Under the pieces are notes generated by a model that made no database searches, was not told where the DNA came from, and saw nothing but the letters and a program-made list of their open reading frames with translations. Positions 9,183 through 18,692 of a stretch of DNA of 64,000 nt are shown here, piece by piece; positions within the stretch are counted from its first letter, which is position 1; the number at the start of each line of letters is the position of its first letter. Both the position numbers and the translations under genes were made by a program. The DNA lies in assembly GCA_937998305.1 (NCBI GenBank), contig CALLDL010000018.1, positions 42,618-106,617 on the forward strand. The letters run 5' to 3'. This DNA is from an uncultured Desulfobacterales bacterium. GTDB taxonomy: Bacteria; Desulfobacterota; Desulfobacteria; Desulfobacterales; UBA11574.

Positions 9183-11510
9183 ATGACACAGAAAAAACGA
9201 TCCATAAATATAACCCTTAAACGGCTGCTTAAGTGGTATCTGCCCACCGTTGTCCTCATATGTGGAATTATGCTGGTGTATTGCTGGTATCTTTCCATCC
9301 AAATAGACAAAAGATTTTCAGAGCGGCGATGGAGTATACCTTCCAAAGTTTATTCAGACACGACGATACTATACCCTGGGCAAAAAACAAATCGCACACT
9401 TTTTAATGAAAAACTGCGCCGTTTGGGGTATCGGGAAGTTGCCCATAAGCCGGTGAATAAGGGTGAACTCAATCGGTCGGCATCATTTGTACAACTCTAT
9501 CTTCACGATTTTATCGTCCCATCGAGACACAAGGAAGGCATTCCTGTTCAGATCGTATTTGATGAAAATCGAATAGAATCGATAACCAATTTAAATACAG
9601 GTCAGCTGCTTCCCATTTTGGAGCTTGAGCCGGAGGAGGTAATGTTATTTTTTGGCCCTCATCGAGAACGACGGCAACTTATTTCCATAGATCAAGTTTC
9701 TCAGCATGTCATCTATGCTGTTTTAGCCGCAGAAGATCGTCGGTTTTATACACACAAAGGGTTGGACCCAAAGGGAATATTGAGAGCGATTTACACTAAC
9801 CTGCGTCATGCCTCCATACGTCAAGGGGGATCTACCATTACCCAGCAATTGGCCAAAAATTATTTTCTTACACCCAAGAGGACGTTCATTCGAAAACTTA
9901 AAGAGCTTTTCATGTCTCTTACCATTGAGGTGATGTATGAGAAGAATGAAATACTCGAAATTTATCTCAATGAAATCTATCTGGGACAGAAAGCTTCGGA
10001 TGCGATAAACGGTATCGGTGAAGCGTCTTTTTTCTATTTTGGCAAACCTGTGAGCAACCTTTCCCTGGTTGAAGCCGCGACTCTGGCCGGCCTAATCAGG
10101 GGCCCCAACCATTATTCTCCTTATATTGATAAAGACCGTTGTCAGAAACGGAGAAATATCGTGCTGAACGCCATGTATGAGCAGCGATGGATTTCAGATG
10201 AAGAATTGGAAAAGGCGATGCCTTTACCCGTTGAGGCTGTTGGTTATGCGTCTTATGGGAAAAAGGCGCCCTATTTTATGGACTACCTGTCTGAACAGCT
10301 TACAATGCTGTATTCTCCTCAAGACCTATCCAGCCTTGGGTTGTCGATTTATACAACCCTGGACACCCAGGTCCAAATGGCTGCGGAAAACGCACTGAAA
10401 AAGGGCCTGGTTTCGCTGGAGAAGTCAAACCCGGAGTTGCACCGTACAGATCCCCAAAAAAAACTGCAAGGAGCTGTTATTGTTATGCAGCCCAAAACCG
10501 GTTATGTCTTGGCCATGGTTGGCGGGCGCAATTACAGTGCAAGCCAGTTCAATCGAATTACGCAGGCACGGCGACAACCCGGTAGTGCATTCAAGCCTTT
10601 AGTATACTTGAGCGGATTGGATAAATTCACTCCGGCCTCCAGATTGTCCAATGAATCCAGAATTTATGAAATTGATGGGAAGGAATGGATACCCCAGAAC
10701 TATGAACCGATGACGGAGGATCGCGTGCGGATGAGAAATGCTTTGGCGAGATCCGTAAATTTGGCAACGGTTGACCTGGCCATGCAAGTGGGGTTAGATC
10801 AAATCATTACAACGGTGGGCAAGTTCGGGTTTTCGACCCCTTTAAAACCGTATCCCTCCATTGCGTTGGGATCCTTTGAGGTGATACCGTTAGAGCTGGC
10901 GCGTGCGTATTGTCCTTTTGCAGCAGATGGTGTACTATCTTATCCGTTGGCCTTAAAAGAGGTCTTGGACGAGAATGATGTCGTTATGGAACGAAGACAT
11001 ATGAGCATCAAGCAGGTCACAACGCCTGAAAAAGCCTTTATCATGAGCTCATTATTACAAAGTGTTGTGGAGAATGGCACTGCAAATTCATTAAAGGAAA
11101 TGGGAATAGCTTTTCCGGTTGCCGCCAAGACCGGCACCACCAACGATTATAGAGATGCCTGGTTTGTGGGATATACGCCGGACGTTTTGGCTTTGATATG
11201 GGTGGGATTCGATGATGGCGCTTCTATTCACGCCTCAGGCTCAAAAGCCGCCTTGCCGATTTGGGCCGGTCTCATGAATGCCTTGCCCCAATATGTGTCG
11301 GGGGGTTGGTTTAGGATGCCGCCGGGAGTGGTCACACAGGTTGTTTGTTCAGAAAGCGGACAACTGGCTGTAGAAGACAGATGCCCTCATCCAATAGAAG
11401 AATATTTTCTGGCGGATCATGTACCCATAGACCATTGTCGAATTCACGGAGACGGAGATTCATTTGGAAGGATCGTTGATGGGATTAAAGATTTTTTTAA
11501 TGAGTTTTAA
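9183..11510 (+). CDS. PBP1B-type bifunctional glycosyltransferase/transpeptidase
   Basis: GT51 AAEDRRFYTHKGLDPKGILRAIYTNLR..QGGSTITQQLAKNYFL; transpeptidase RQPGSAFKPLVYL, AAKTGTTNDYRDAWFVGYTP. Confidence 0.95.
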   Translation: MTQKKRSINITLKRLLKWYLPTVVLICGIMLVYCWYLSIQIDKRFSERRWSIPSKVYSDTTILYPGQKTNRTLFNEKLRRLGYREVAHKPVNKGELNRSASFVQLYLHDFIVPSRHKEGIPVQIVFDENRIESITNLNTGQLLPILELEPEEVMLFFGPHRERRQLISIDQVSQHVIYAVLAAEDRRFYTHKGLDPKGILRAIYTNLRHASIRQGGSTITQQLAKNYFLTPKRTFIRKLKELFMSLTIEVMYEKNEILEIYLNEIYLGQKASDAINGIGEASFFYFGKPVSNLSLVEAATLAGLIRGPNHYSPYIDKDRCQKRRNIVLNAMYEQRWISDEELEKAMPLPVEAVGYASYGKKAPYFMDYLSEQLTMLYSPQDLSSLGLSIYTTLDTQVQMAAENALKKGLVSLEKSNPELHRTDPQKKLQGAVIVMQPKTGYVLAMVGGRNYSASQFNRITQARRQPGSAFKPLVYLSGLDKFTPASRLSNESRIYEIDGKEWIPQNYEPMTEDRVRMRNALARSVNLATVDLAMQVGLDQIITTVGKFGFSTPLKPYPSIALGSFEVIPLELARAYCPFAADGVLSYPLALKEVLDENDVVMERRHMSIKQVTTPEKAFIMSSLLQSVVENGTANSLKEMGIAFPVAAKTGTTNDYRDAWFVGYTPDVLALIWVGFDDGASIHASGSKAALPIWAGLMNALPQYVSGGWFRMPPGVVTQVVCSESGQLAVEDRCPHPIEEYFLADHVPIDHCRIHGDGDSFGRIVDGIKDFFNEF

Positions 11511-11937
11511 AATGGTTGTCGTCACTTGCATATTCGGATTCTCAATGGTCCTTTCAGGGTGTGCTCCTGTTGTTATGAAGCCCTCGTCGGAGGTCCATCG
11601 GGAAACGACCCGAGAGGCTGGTGAATTAGAGGAAAATGCCGAAAAACCCGGCCTCAGCCCCCGTGCTCTTGCTGCGTTGCAGTTAACCGATCAGGGAAGG
11701 ATGTTTTTAGAAAATAATCAGCCTGATGATGCCATCGGAATACTGGAACGGGCACTGAATCTCAATCCAAACAATGGCCGGAATTACTATTATTTGGCCG
11801 AGGCTTGGCTCATGAAATGGAATATCGGGCAGGCCACGGAATTCAATCGTCTGGCGGAAATCTATCTTAAAGACGACAGTGAATGGCTACATCGTGTCAT
11901 ATTGCAAAGGGAACGGATTAAAGAACAAGAACAGTAA
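11479..11937 (+). CDS. TPR-containing lipoprotein
   Basis: Lipobox MVLSGCAP, TPR-like AIGILERALNLNPNNGRNYYYLAEAWL; overlaps the end of the PBP gene. Confidence 0.78.
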   Translation: MGLKIFLMSFKMVVVTCIFGFSMVLSGCAPVVMKPSSEVHRETTREAGELEENAEKPGLSPRALAALQLTDQGRMFLENNQPDDAIGILERALNLNPNNGRNYYYLAEAWLMKWNIGQATEFNRLAEIYLKDDSEWLHRVILQRERIKEQEQ

Positions 11938-11946
11938 CCTATATTT

Positions 11947-12263
11947 AACTGAGGGGTCGTGGAGTTTTTCTAAATAGTCCCTCCATGGATAATTTTTTTT
12001 TAAAACGCGTGAACTCGTGGCAAGGGCGCGTAAAGAAAGAACAGGAGCCTATCTTTAAAAAATCAATAGGTTCGCTACACGATCTGCAATTTCTTTTAAA
12101 GATGCGATTTCGGCATGCGCCTGTTCTTTCTAACGATCCCTAAGCCACCCTGCCCGCTCGTGCCTTACATGGCAGGCGGGTCAAACAGCACCCGCTTTAA
12201 AAAAAATCATCCATTCCGCTAGTATTCAAGGCTTTAGGAGAGAAACTCCCCGAGGGCTCAGTT
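11947..12263. repeat. Dispersed approx. 300-bp palindromic element, copy B
   Basis: Ends AACTGAGGGGTCGTGGAGTTT / AAACTCCCCGAGGGCTCAGTT; reverse-complement match to 24716-25006. Confidence 0.75.
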
Positions 12264-12320
12264 ATTTAAAATCATTATTTTTTTATTGATTTGTCGCTAT
12301 TTAAAACGCTTAGTTTGGGA

Positions 12321-12349
12321 TTGACATGAAACGGAGATTAACATATCAT
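12321..12349 (+). promoter_or_regulatory. Putative sigma70 promoter for bactofilin gene
   Basis: TTGACA (12321-12326), 17 nt, TATCAT (12344-12349). Confidence 0.5.
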
Positions 12350-12497
12350 TACCCAAGTTTCATGCTCCAATATGGCAAAAATTCCCTTGAAGCGGTGGGT
12401 CGGAATAATTTTTTTCTTACCCAGCCGGCGGGAAGGCAAAATATTTCATCGGGACATGATTATAAATAAATTAATTTTCCCAAAAAGGGGGGATCTC

Positions 12498-12983
12498 ATG
12501 CTCAAGAAATCAAAAAAAACAAATGCCGAGCCTAAAGTCTCCACCAGTCCGGCCACAATGGTTGACAGGACAATTATCGGAGATCAAATTTTTATAGAGG
12601 GCAACATCCGCGGCGAGGAGGATCTGCTTATTGAGGGGTCGGTCAAAGGAAGCATTGAAATGAAGGCCCATCATTTAACGATAGGTTCAAAGGGTAAGGT
12701 CCAAGCCGAAGTTCATGCTGCAAATGTCACCATCAGCGGCAAGTTGGAAGGGAACATTAACGCGACCGGCAGAGTGGAGATAACAAAGGCCGCTGATTTT
12801 CATGGAGAAATCAAATCAAAAAGTATCTCCGTAGAGGACGGAGCCTATCTTAAGGCGGTGATCGAGCTGGAACGCGAGCCGACGCAAAAAGCCGTTCCTT
12901 TAGGAAAGCCCGAAACAAAAGTGTCCCCTGAACCGAAAAAAGAACCATTTATTCTGGCCGGCAAAGACAGCAAGGGGAATTGA
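12498..12983 (+). CDS. Bactofilin (polymer-forming cytoskeletal protein)
   Basis: TIIGDQIFIEGNIRGEEDLLIEGSVKGSIEMKAHHLTIGSKGKVQAEVHAANVTISGKLEGNINATGRVEI; ATG at 12498 with ggggggat SD preferred over the longer ORF start. Confidence 0.9.
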   Translation: MLKKSKKTNAEPKVSTSPATMVDRTIIGDQIFIEGNIRGEEDLLIEGSVKGSIEMKAHHLTIGSKGKVQAEVHAANVTISGKLEGNINATGRVEITKAADFHGEIKSKSISVEDGAYLKAVIELEREPTQKAVPLGKPETKVSPEPKKEPFILAGKDSKGN

Positions 12984-12986
12984 TCA

Positions 12987-13595
12987 TTGGCTGCTTTCGC
13001 TACAGATCTGAACCAAAAGGATCTGAACCAACACCTTGGGTTGGAGGGCTACACCAGCAACGCCCTGAAGCTTTTTATGGAACATCTCGATCAACAACCA
13101 CAGAGCAGATTGTTGGACGTTGGTCCGGTGTGTCAGGAAAATGTCAGGTTTTTTGCCAGCAGGGTTTCGAAACACTATGTTTGTGACATGTTCATCCGGC
13201 TGGATCGGTATATTCGCAAGGGCGAACCCGTTTCTCAAATCTGGAAGGAACTCGACTATCATCCTGAAAGTTTCGATGGAATCTTGGTGTGGGAATTAGC
13301 GGACCGCCTGGATGAACAGGATGTTAACCGTTTGGTAACCTTGTGCCACTCCATGTTAAAGCCAGGGGGAATGGCGGTGGTTATGGTTATGGGTGATCAG
13401 ATAGCGTCATCTGAAACAAAGTCCTTTGTTGTGGGACAAAACTATCGAATTTACTTACGGCCTCAGCCTCATCTAGACCTGCCGTTAAGGGGTCGCCAGA
13501 ACAGAGACGTATTGTCCATGATGGTGCCGTTTATTCCGGCCAAATCCTTCATTTGTCGTCCTGGTTTTATGGAATTCCTCTTCCAGCGCGAATAA
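12987..13595 (+). CDS. Methyltransferase-like protein (class I SAM fold)
   Basis: RLLDVGPVCQENVRFFAS ... FDGILVWELADRLDEQDVNRLVTLCHSMLKPGGMAVVMVMG. Confidence 0.7.
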   Translation: MAAFATDLNQKDLNQHLGLEGYTSNALKLFMEHLDQQPQSRLLDVGPVCQENVRFFASRVSKHYVCDMFIRLDRYIRKGEPVSQIWKELDYHPESFDGILVWELADRLDEQDVNRLVTLCHSMLKPGGMAVVMVMGDQIASSETKSFVVGQNYRIYLRPQPHLDLPLRGRQNRDVLSMMVPFIPAKSFICRPGFMEFLFQRE

Positions 13596-13709
13596 CCCGA
13601 CCGGGCGGGACACAAATTAGTTCGCTTCGCTCACAATTGGAATGATGGCATAAACCATGAGCTATTAAAAGACCTTTAATTTTTACCAATTGTAGAAATT
13701 CCGAGACGC

Positions 13710-15140
13710 CTAGTTAGGCCTTGGTTTAACAACATACACGATTCTCACCTTGTCTTTTGAACCCGGGGCGATTTTCAAGGCAGCAGGGGTGAGGGCAAGA
13801 TTCGCCAATATTGTTCCGGTCCTTTTTAAGTTGTCTAGGTGAACCTTTTCCGTGTATAGGGTTGAAATATTTCCCAAAATCCGTTTTCCTCCGATAATTT
13901 CAATTTTATCCGGGTCCATTTCTATTTCTGAAAGAATTAATCCTTCCGGTAATTCTCCAACCCAGTCGACCTGCAAAGGAATTTCTTTTTTAATCGTTTC
14001 ATCAAGGGTTACCTCTATGACAGATGGAATCACCTTTCTTAAAAAAATTCCGGGTGGCAGCGTAATGCTATCCTGTGTGATGGAAAAAATATTTCGACCG
14101 ATAACAGCATTACCAAGGTCCAGTTTCACTTGAATCTGTTCGGGTTGAACCGATTTTATCAGGGCGCCTGATCCCCCCAAGTGAAGGCGAACGGCATTAA
14201 CAGATGCATCTACGATTTCAAAGCTGGAATTGCGGTTCGTATATTCTACGGGGATTTCAAGGGTAATCAGGGTGTCCAAACCTTTTGAAAAACTGAACCA
14301 GATTCCGGTGATAAAAAAGACGGAAATTATCGCCGCTATGCTCATTTTAAATTTTTCTTTTTGTTGGTAAACGTTCTCCTCTTCATGTATTCCCATGTGT
14401 TCTTGTAATATTGTCGTAAATATTGCGGTACTGTCGATATCCGTGATTTTGGTATCTTTGGCAACGACCACCTTTCCGGTCTCTTCGGATACGACAATAA
14501 CCAAAGCGTCTGTTGATTCGGACAGACCGAGGGCAGCCCGGTGACGGGTTCCGTAGTGTGACGGCAGATCACTTTTGTACGACAAGGGAAGAATAACTCC
14601 GACCCTGGCAATCCGATCCTCCTCGATGATGATAGCGCCGTCATGGACCGGATTGTCTCCCCAGAAAATACTGGTGATCATCTCCTTGGAGATTAATCCG
14701 CGTAAGGGTATGCCGCCCCGAAAGACATCCTCCAAATTTTCTTTTGACGGCAGAACAATCAATGCACCAATATGCCTTTTGGACAATGCTTTTACACTTT
14801 CAACAATGATTTGTATCGTTGTTGGAACACTTTTTTGGGGAAATCCCCATAGAATGGCCCTTAAATTCTTTGCCTGGAGAACACTTCGTATTTCATTTCG
14901 AAATACAATAATGATGATGAGAGCGACAACCGCTGTAATGCCCTGCATAACCCAACTGGTTAAAATGAGACCGAAAAATACAGCGATACGCTGGAAGATC
15001 CAGAGTAAAGCAATGCCGGTGAGTACCCTAAAAACATAGGTTTCTCTAAATAGCACATAGAGACGAAACAGAATGTAGCTGTTTAACAGGATATCGATGA
15101 CATCTTGCCAGCGAATGAATTCTAAAAAAGGCATAAGCAA
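13710..15140 (-). CDS. cdaA: Diadenylate cyclase CdaA fused to YbbR (CdaR-like) domains
   Basis: DAC domain DNPVHDGAIIIEEDRIARVGVILPLS..LPSHYGTRHRAALGLSESTDALVIVVSEETG; N-terminal TM helices; C-terminal TM plus YbbR-like repeats ending VRIVYVVKPRPN. Confidence 0.92.
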   Translation of the reverse strand: MLMPFLEFIRWQDVIDILLNSYILFRLYVLFRETYVFRVLTGIALLWIFQRIAVFFGLILTSWVMQGITAVVALIIIIVFRNEIRSVLQAKNLRAILWGFPQKSVPTTIQIIVESVKALSKRHIGALIVLPSKENLEDVFRGGIPLRGLISKEMITSIFWGDNPVHDGAIIIEEDRIARVGVILPLSYKSDLPSHYGTRHRAALGLSESTDALVIVVSEETGKVVVAKDTKITDIDSTAIFTTILQEHMGIHEEENVYQQKEKFKMSIAAIISVFFITGIWFSFSKGLDTLITLEIPVEYTNRNSSFEIVDASVNAVRLHLGGSGALIKSVQPEQIQVKLDLGNAVIGRNIFSITQDSITLPPGIFLRKVIPSVIEVTLDETIKKEIPLQVDWVGELPEGLILSEIEMDPDKIEIIGGKRILGNISTLYTEKVHLDNLKRTGTILANLALTPAALKIAPGSKDKVRIVYVVKPRPN

Positions 15141-15152
15141 ATTCCAGTTCCG

Positions 15153-15608
15153 TCAGTCGGTGATGCTGAATCTCAAAATACGAAGAAGATTCCCTTTTTG
15201 ATCGGAAATTTCAACGCGCCATGGGCCTTTGTCGGTTTCTCGGAGTTGAATACTGCTGTAGGTCCCCCAGCGGGGTGGCTGAAGTGTTAACCGTTTTTTT
15301 GTGCTGGGGTCATCTCTGTGAAACCATTTATGGTATATAAACGTTTTTTCGGGAACCGGATCAAATGAGGTGAAACAGGAGACTTTTCCAATCTTTATGG
15401 AAAAAGTAACCGCCGGGTTTTGGGGTGTAAAATCTTTAATCTCTTCACACATTACACCGAGATCCATCACCAACTTTTTTTGAGTGGTGCTGGATTTGGA
15501 ATTTTGGATGTTTTGCGAAAACGACCAATGAGAGGAAAAAAGATCTGCACAAAGCATAACAAAAAGGACTATGATAAATCTTAACTTGATATCCATATGT
15601 ATTCGCAC
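15153..15608 (-). CDS. DUF2914-type secreted protein
   Basis: Signal peptide; KVSCFTSFDPVPEKTFIYHKWFHRDD..PRWGTYSSIQLRETDKGPWRVEISDQKGNLLRILRF. Confidence 0.75.
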   Translation of the reverse strand: MRIHMDIKLRFIIVLFVMLCADLFSSHWSFSQNIQNSKSSTTQKKLVMDLGVMCEEIKDFTPQNPAVTFSIKIGKVSCFTSFDPVPEKTFIYHKWFHRDDPSTKKRLTLQPPRWGTYSSIQLRETDKGPWRVEISDQKGNLLRILRFSITD

Positions 15609-15925
15609 TTCCGGTTATTAAAGAACCCGAAAAAGTGATAACAGTTGCTCGGGCACTTTTAATCCTTATATTATAATTGATTTGTTATTGTTTTGTCACT
15701 ATTTGAAACCCTCGGGTTAGGGTTCAATTTGGGTGTCAGCATTTGGATGTAAAATGGGTTTTTAATATTCATCCCATCTATTACGATTAACGGATTTCAA
15801 TACTATCTAAAATTTATAATTTAGCAAGGAAAAATGTCTGTAACTCATTTGCATATACCACATCAAGTCGCTATGCGATTATATTTAAATTCGACTTTAT
15901 TGAAAAATGTTGTGGATCATGAGAT

Positions 15926-16023
15926 AATTGAGGGGTCGGGGAGTTTTTCTAAATAGTTGCTCCATGGATAATCTTTTTTTGAACCGCGTGAACTCGTGGC
16001 AAGGGTTCGTAAAGAAAGAATAG
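15926..16023. repeat. Partial copy C of the approx. 300-bp palindromic element
   Basis: AATTGAGGGGTCGGGGAGTTTTTCTAAATAGTTGCTCCATGGATAAT...GAACTCGTGGCAAGGGTTCGTAAAGAAAGAA as in copies A and B. Confidence 0.7.
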
Positions 16024-16103
16024 ATTTTATGTAAGATGTATAATTTTGAAGAGGACCCATTTTGTTTACGCTCAATTAGGGTGGAAAAAGAGGGGGATGT
16101 ACT

Positions 16104-18113
16104 ATGAATCGAACTGTAAAGTGGGTGTTAATCATTGGCTTCAGCTTGATTGCCGTATTCATCGCAGCCCTTGTCCTGCTGCCGAAGTTCGTGGACGTCA
16201 AACAATACAAACCCCGGATCGAAGCTCAAGTGACCAAGGCTACCGGACGTGCATTTAGTATTGGAGATGATCTTCGTCTTTCTTTTTTTCCATATGCAAG
16301 CCTTTCCTTTTCCGACTTTCACCTGGGAAGCCTCCCTGGGTTTAAGGAAAAAGATTTTATCATCGTGAAATCGTTTGATGTGAGGGTTAAGCTTGTGCCC
16401 CTTCTTTTCAAGGACATACAGATCAAACGTTTTATATTAAAAGGGACTCGACTTGTCCTGGAGACCAGTAAGGACGGCCGGACCAATTGGGAATTCAATG
16501 CAAAAACCACTCCCGAACTTTCTGCTGAAACGCCAAAGGAAACAAAAAAGCCAAGAAAAGCCGAGTCCGGAGAAGGATTCGCTCTAAAAACATTTACCTT
16601 GGGTGAGCTTGCTGTGACCGATGGATCCGTTCTCTGGCTGGATCACAAGAAAAAAGAGCGCAAGGAAATTTCTGATGTGACCCTATTGCTTCAGGATGTC
16701 TCCCTGGACCGACCCATCGGCGTTACCTTCTCTGCCAGGCTCGATAAACAGCCTTTTTCTCTTAAAGGCAATGTGGGGCCAATTGGTAAAATGCCCGGTA
16801 AAGGGACGATTCCCCTGGATTTTTCCGTCAGAGCTTTTGAACAGGTGGATATCGGGCTAAAAGGAAATGTTGTGGATCCGGCCAATCAGCCAAAATTTGA
16901 CTTATTCATAAATGTATCCCCGTTTTCGCCTCGAAAACTTCTGGCCGCAATGGGAAAGGCTTTGCCTGTATCAACATCTGATCCTGGTGTGTTAAATCGT
17001 GTCTCCTTTAAAGCCGCTATCAAAGGGGACTCAAAGAATGTATCGGTTTCAGATGGTGTTATGGATATGGATGAATCGAAGGTAAATGTTACGATAAAGG
17101 CCGGTGATTTTACAAAGCCTCGGATAGCATTCAATATGGATCTTGATCAAATCGACTTGGATCGATATCTGCCGCCCCCAGCCAAAAAAGTGGCCGGAGA
17201 AAAAGAAGGCAAGACTGCTGAACCTAAAGGGGCTAAAAAGACCGATTATTCAAAGTTACGCCGGCTATCCTTGAACGGCAGAATGCGCATCGGAAAACTT
17301 AAAATACAGAATGCTAAAATCGAACGCGTTCATCTCACCCTCACCGGTGAAAAAGGGATTTTTAATCTGCAGCCCCTTACCATGGATCTGTATCAGGGCG
17401 GCTTGTCGGGAAACGGGATTTTCAGTGTACAAAATGATGTTCCGCAGACGAATATCCATCTGGCATTAAACGGTGTTCAGGCTGGACCCCTTCTTAATGA
17501 TCTTTTAAAAAAAGATTTTCTTGAAGGGATGCTGAAGGCGAAGGTTAATCTCAGCATGAAGGGAGATGATGCCGTCGCCATCAAGAGGACATTAAACGGC
17601 GATGGCGATCTTCTGTTTGAAGACGGGGCCATCAAGGGCGTTGATCTGAATGGAATGTTTAATAATGCCAAAACAGCCTTTGGACTGGCCGAAAAAGGTG
17701 GAAAAGCGCCACGGACCGACTTTTCACAACTTCATGTGCCCTTTTCAGTGAAAAATGGTCTTGTGAGCACCGCCAACACTGCCCTTATATCACCCTTGAT
17801 TCGATTGACGGCATCGGGAAACGCCGATTTGATAAAAGAACTGCTTGATTTCAGGTTAGAACCCAAACTCGTGGGAACCATCAAAGGGCAGGGGGATACC
17901 AAAGATCGTTCAGGACTCATGGTCCCCGTATTGGTGGTCGGAAGTTTTTCTTCACCCAAATTCCGTCCGGATCTCGAAGGGATGTTTAAACAAAACATTG
18001 AAAAAAGTCTTCCGGGTGTACAAGATAAGTTGCTGGGCACTGACTCTAAAAAAGAGGAATCAGGATTTATCGAGGAACAAATAAAAGGAATTCTCAAGGG
18101 GTTTGGGAAATAA
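16104..18113 (+). CDS. AsmA family protein
   Basis: N-terminal TM, LPKFVDVKQYKPRIEAQVTKATGRAFSIGDDLRLSFFPYASLSFSDFHLG, AsmA C-terminal block. Confidence 0.9.
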   Translation: MNRTVKWVLIIGFSLIAVFIAALVLLPKFVDVKQYKPRIEAQVTKATGRAFSIGDDLRLSFFPYASLSFSDFHLGSLPGFKEKDFIIVKSFDVRVKLVPLLFKDIQIKRFILKGTRLVLETSKDGRTNWEFNAKTTPELSAETPKETKKPRKAESGEGFALKTFTLGELAVTDGSVLWLDHKKKERKEISDVTLLLQDVSLDRPIGVTFSARLDKQPFSLKGNVGPIGKMPGKGTIPLDFSVRAFEQVDIGLKGNVVDPANQPKFDLFINVSPFSPRKLLAAMGKALPVSTSDPGVLNRVSFKAAIKGDSKNVSVSDGVMDMDESKVNVTIKAGDFTKPRIAFNMDLDQIDLDRYLPPPAKKVAGEKEGKTAEPKGAKKTDYSKLRRLSLNGRMRIGKLKIQNAKIERVHLTLTGEKGIFNLQPLTMDLYQGGLSGNGIFSVQNDVPQTNIHLALNGVQAGPLLNDLLKKDFLEGMLKAKVNLSMKGDDAVAIKRTLNGDGDLLFEDGAIKGVDLNGMFNNAKTAFGLAEKGGKAPRTDFSQLHVPFSVKNGLVSTANTALISPLIRLTASGNADLIKELLDFRLEPKLVGTIKGQGDTKDRSGLMVPVLVVGSFSSPKFRPDLEGMFKQNIEKSLPGVQDKLLGTDSKKEESGFIEEQIKGILKGFGK

Positions 18114-18258
18114 AACCGTATTGCCTGAATTTTGAATGAAAATTGATAAGAATCTTTATAATCCTTCTCTTGGAAGATTCAGGTATTATGATTTTAACTC
18201 GAGATTGATGATCTCGTAAAAACTCAAAAAACAGCCTTTTTTGCGAGTTCATCAAGAT

Positions 18259-18274
18259 TGGCATAAAAATTGCT
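18259..18274 (+). promoter_or_regulatory. Putative sigma54 (-24/-12) promoter
   Basis: TTGGCATAAAAATTGCT: GG (18260-61) and GC (18272-73) with canonical 12-nt register. Confidence 0.5.
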
Positions 18275-18284
18275 ATTATCATAA

Positions 18285-18374
18285 ATCAAATGGAATCAAG
18301 CTTCATGCTTTTTTGATTCCCACCTCCTTTTAACCCTGTTAGGTTGTCGTTATCTAACAGGGTTATTTATTTTT
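18285..18374 (+). ncRNA. Candidate small RNA (two hairpins, single-stranded CACCUCCUUUU linker)
   Basis: Starts about 12 nt after the -12 box; hairpin GGAATCAA...TTGATTCC (18292-18320); linker cacctcctttt (18321-18331); intrinsic terminator 18332-18374. Confidence 0.45.
18332..18374 (+). terminator. Rho-independent terminator
   Basis: AACCCTGTTAG - 11 nt loop - CTAACAGGGTT perfect 11-bp stem followed by ATTTATTTTT. Confidence 0.8.
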
Positions 18375-18570
18375 CGCTCCTGGCCAGGCAAACATCCAAA
18401 CGTCAAATTGTTGTGCATATCTGTCAACGAGTTGTCGGAATCGGTCAGATCTATTTCCCAAAACCTAACCCAGACAAGCCCTGAAAACGGGCCGGGCTGG
18501 TTGTAGCGAAGCGGATTTGTCCGCCTGTGCCGTGTGGCGGAAATCTCGATTTGTCGGGGAACCAAAAATA

Positions 18571-18646
18571 TTTGCCACTAAGGCACTAAGACACAAAGGA
18601 TATATTTATTATTCTTTCTTCGTGCCTTGGTGCCTTAGTGGCAGAA
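18571..18646. repeat. Intergenic dyad (REP-like)
   Basis: TGCCACTAAGGCACTAAGACAC ... GTGCCTTGGTGCCTTAGTGGCA. Confidence 0.65.
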
Positions 18647-18692
18647 TGGAGAAAGTTTTGCCACAAAATGCGCAAAATTTATTTCTAAGGAA

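Noticed and set aside
12980-13262. Overlapping ORFs 12980-13186 (+) and 12984-13262 (-)
   Set aside because: Both overlap the methyltransferase-like gene (12987-13595), which has convincing motifs.
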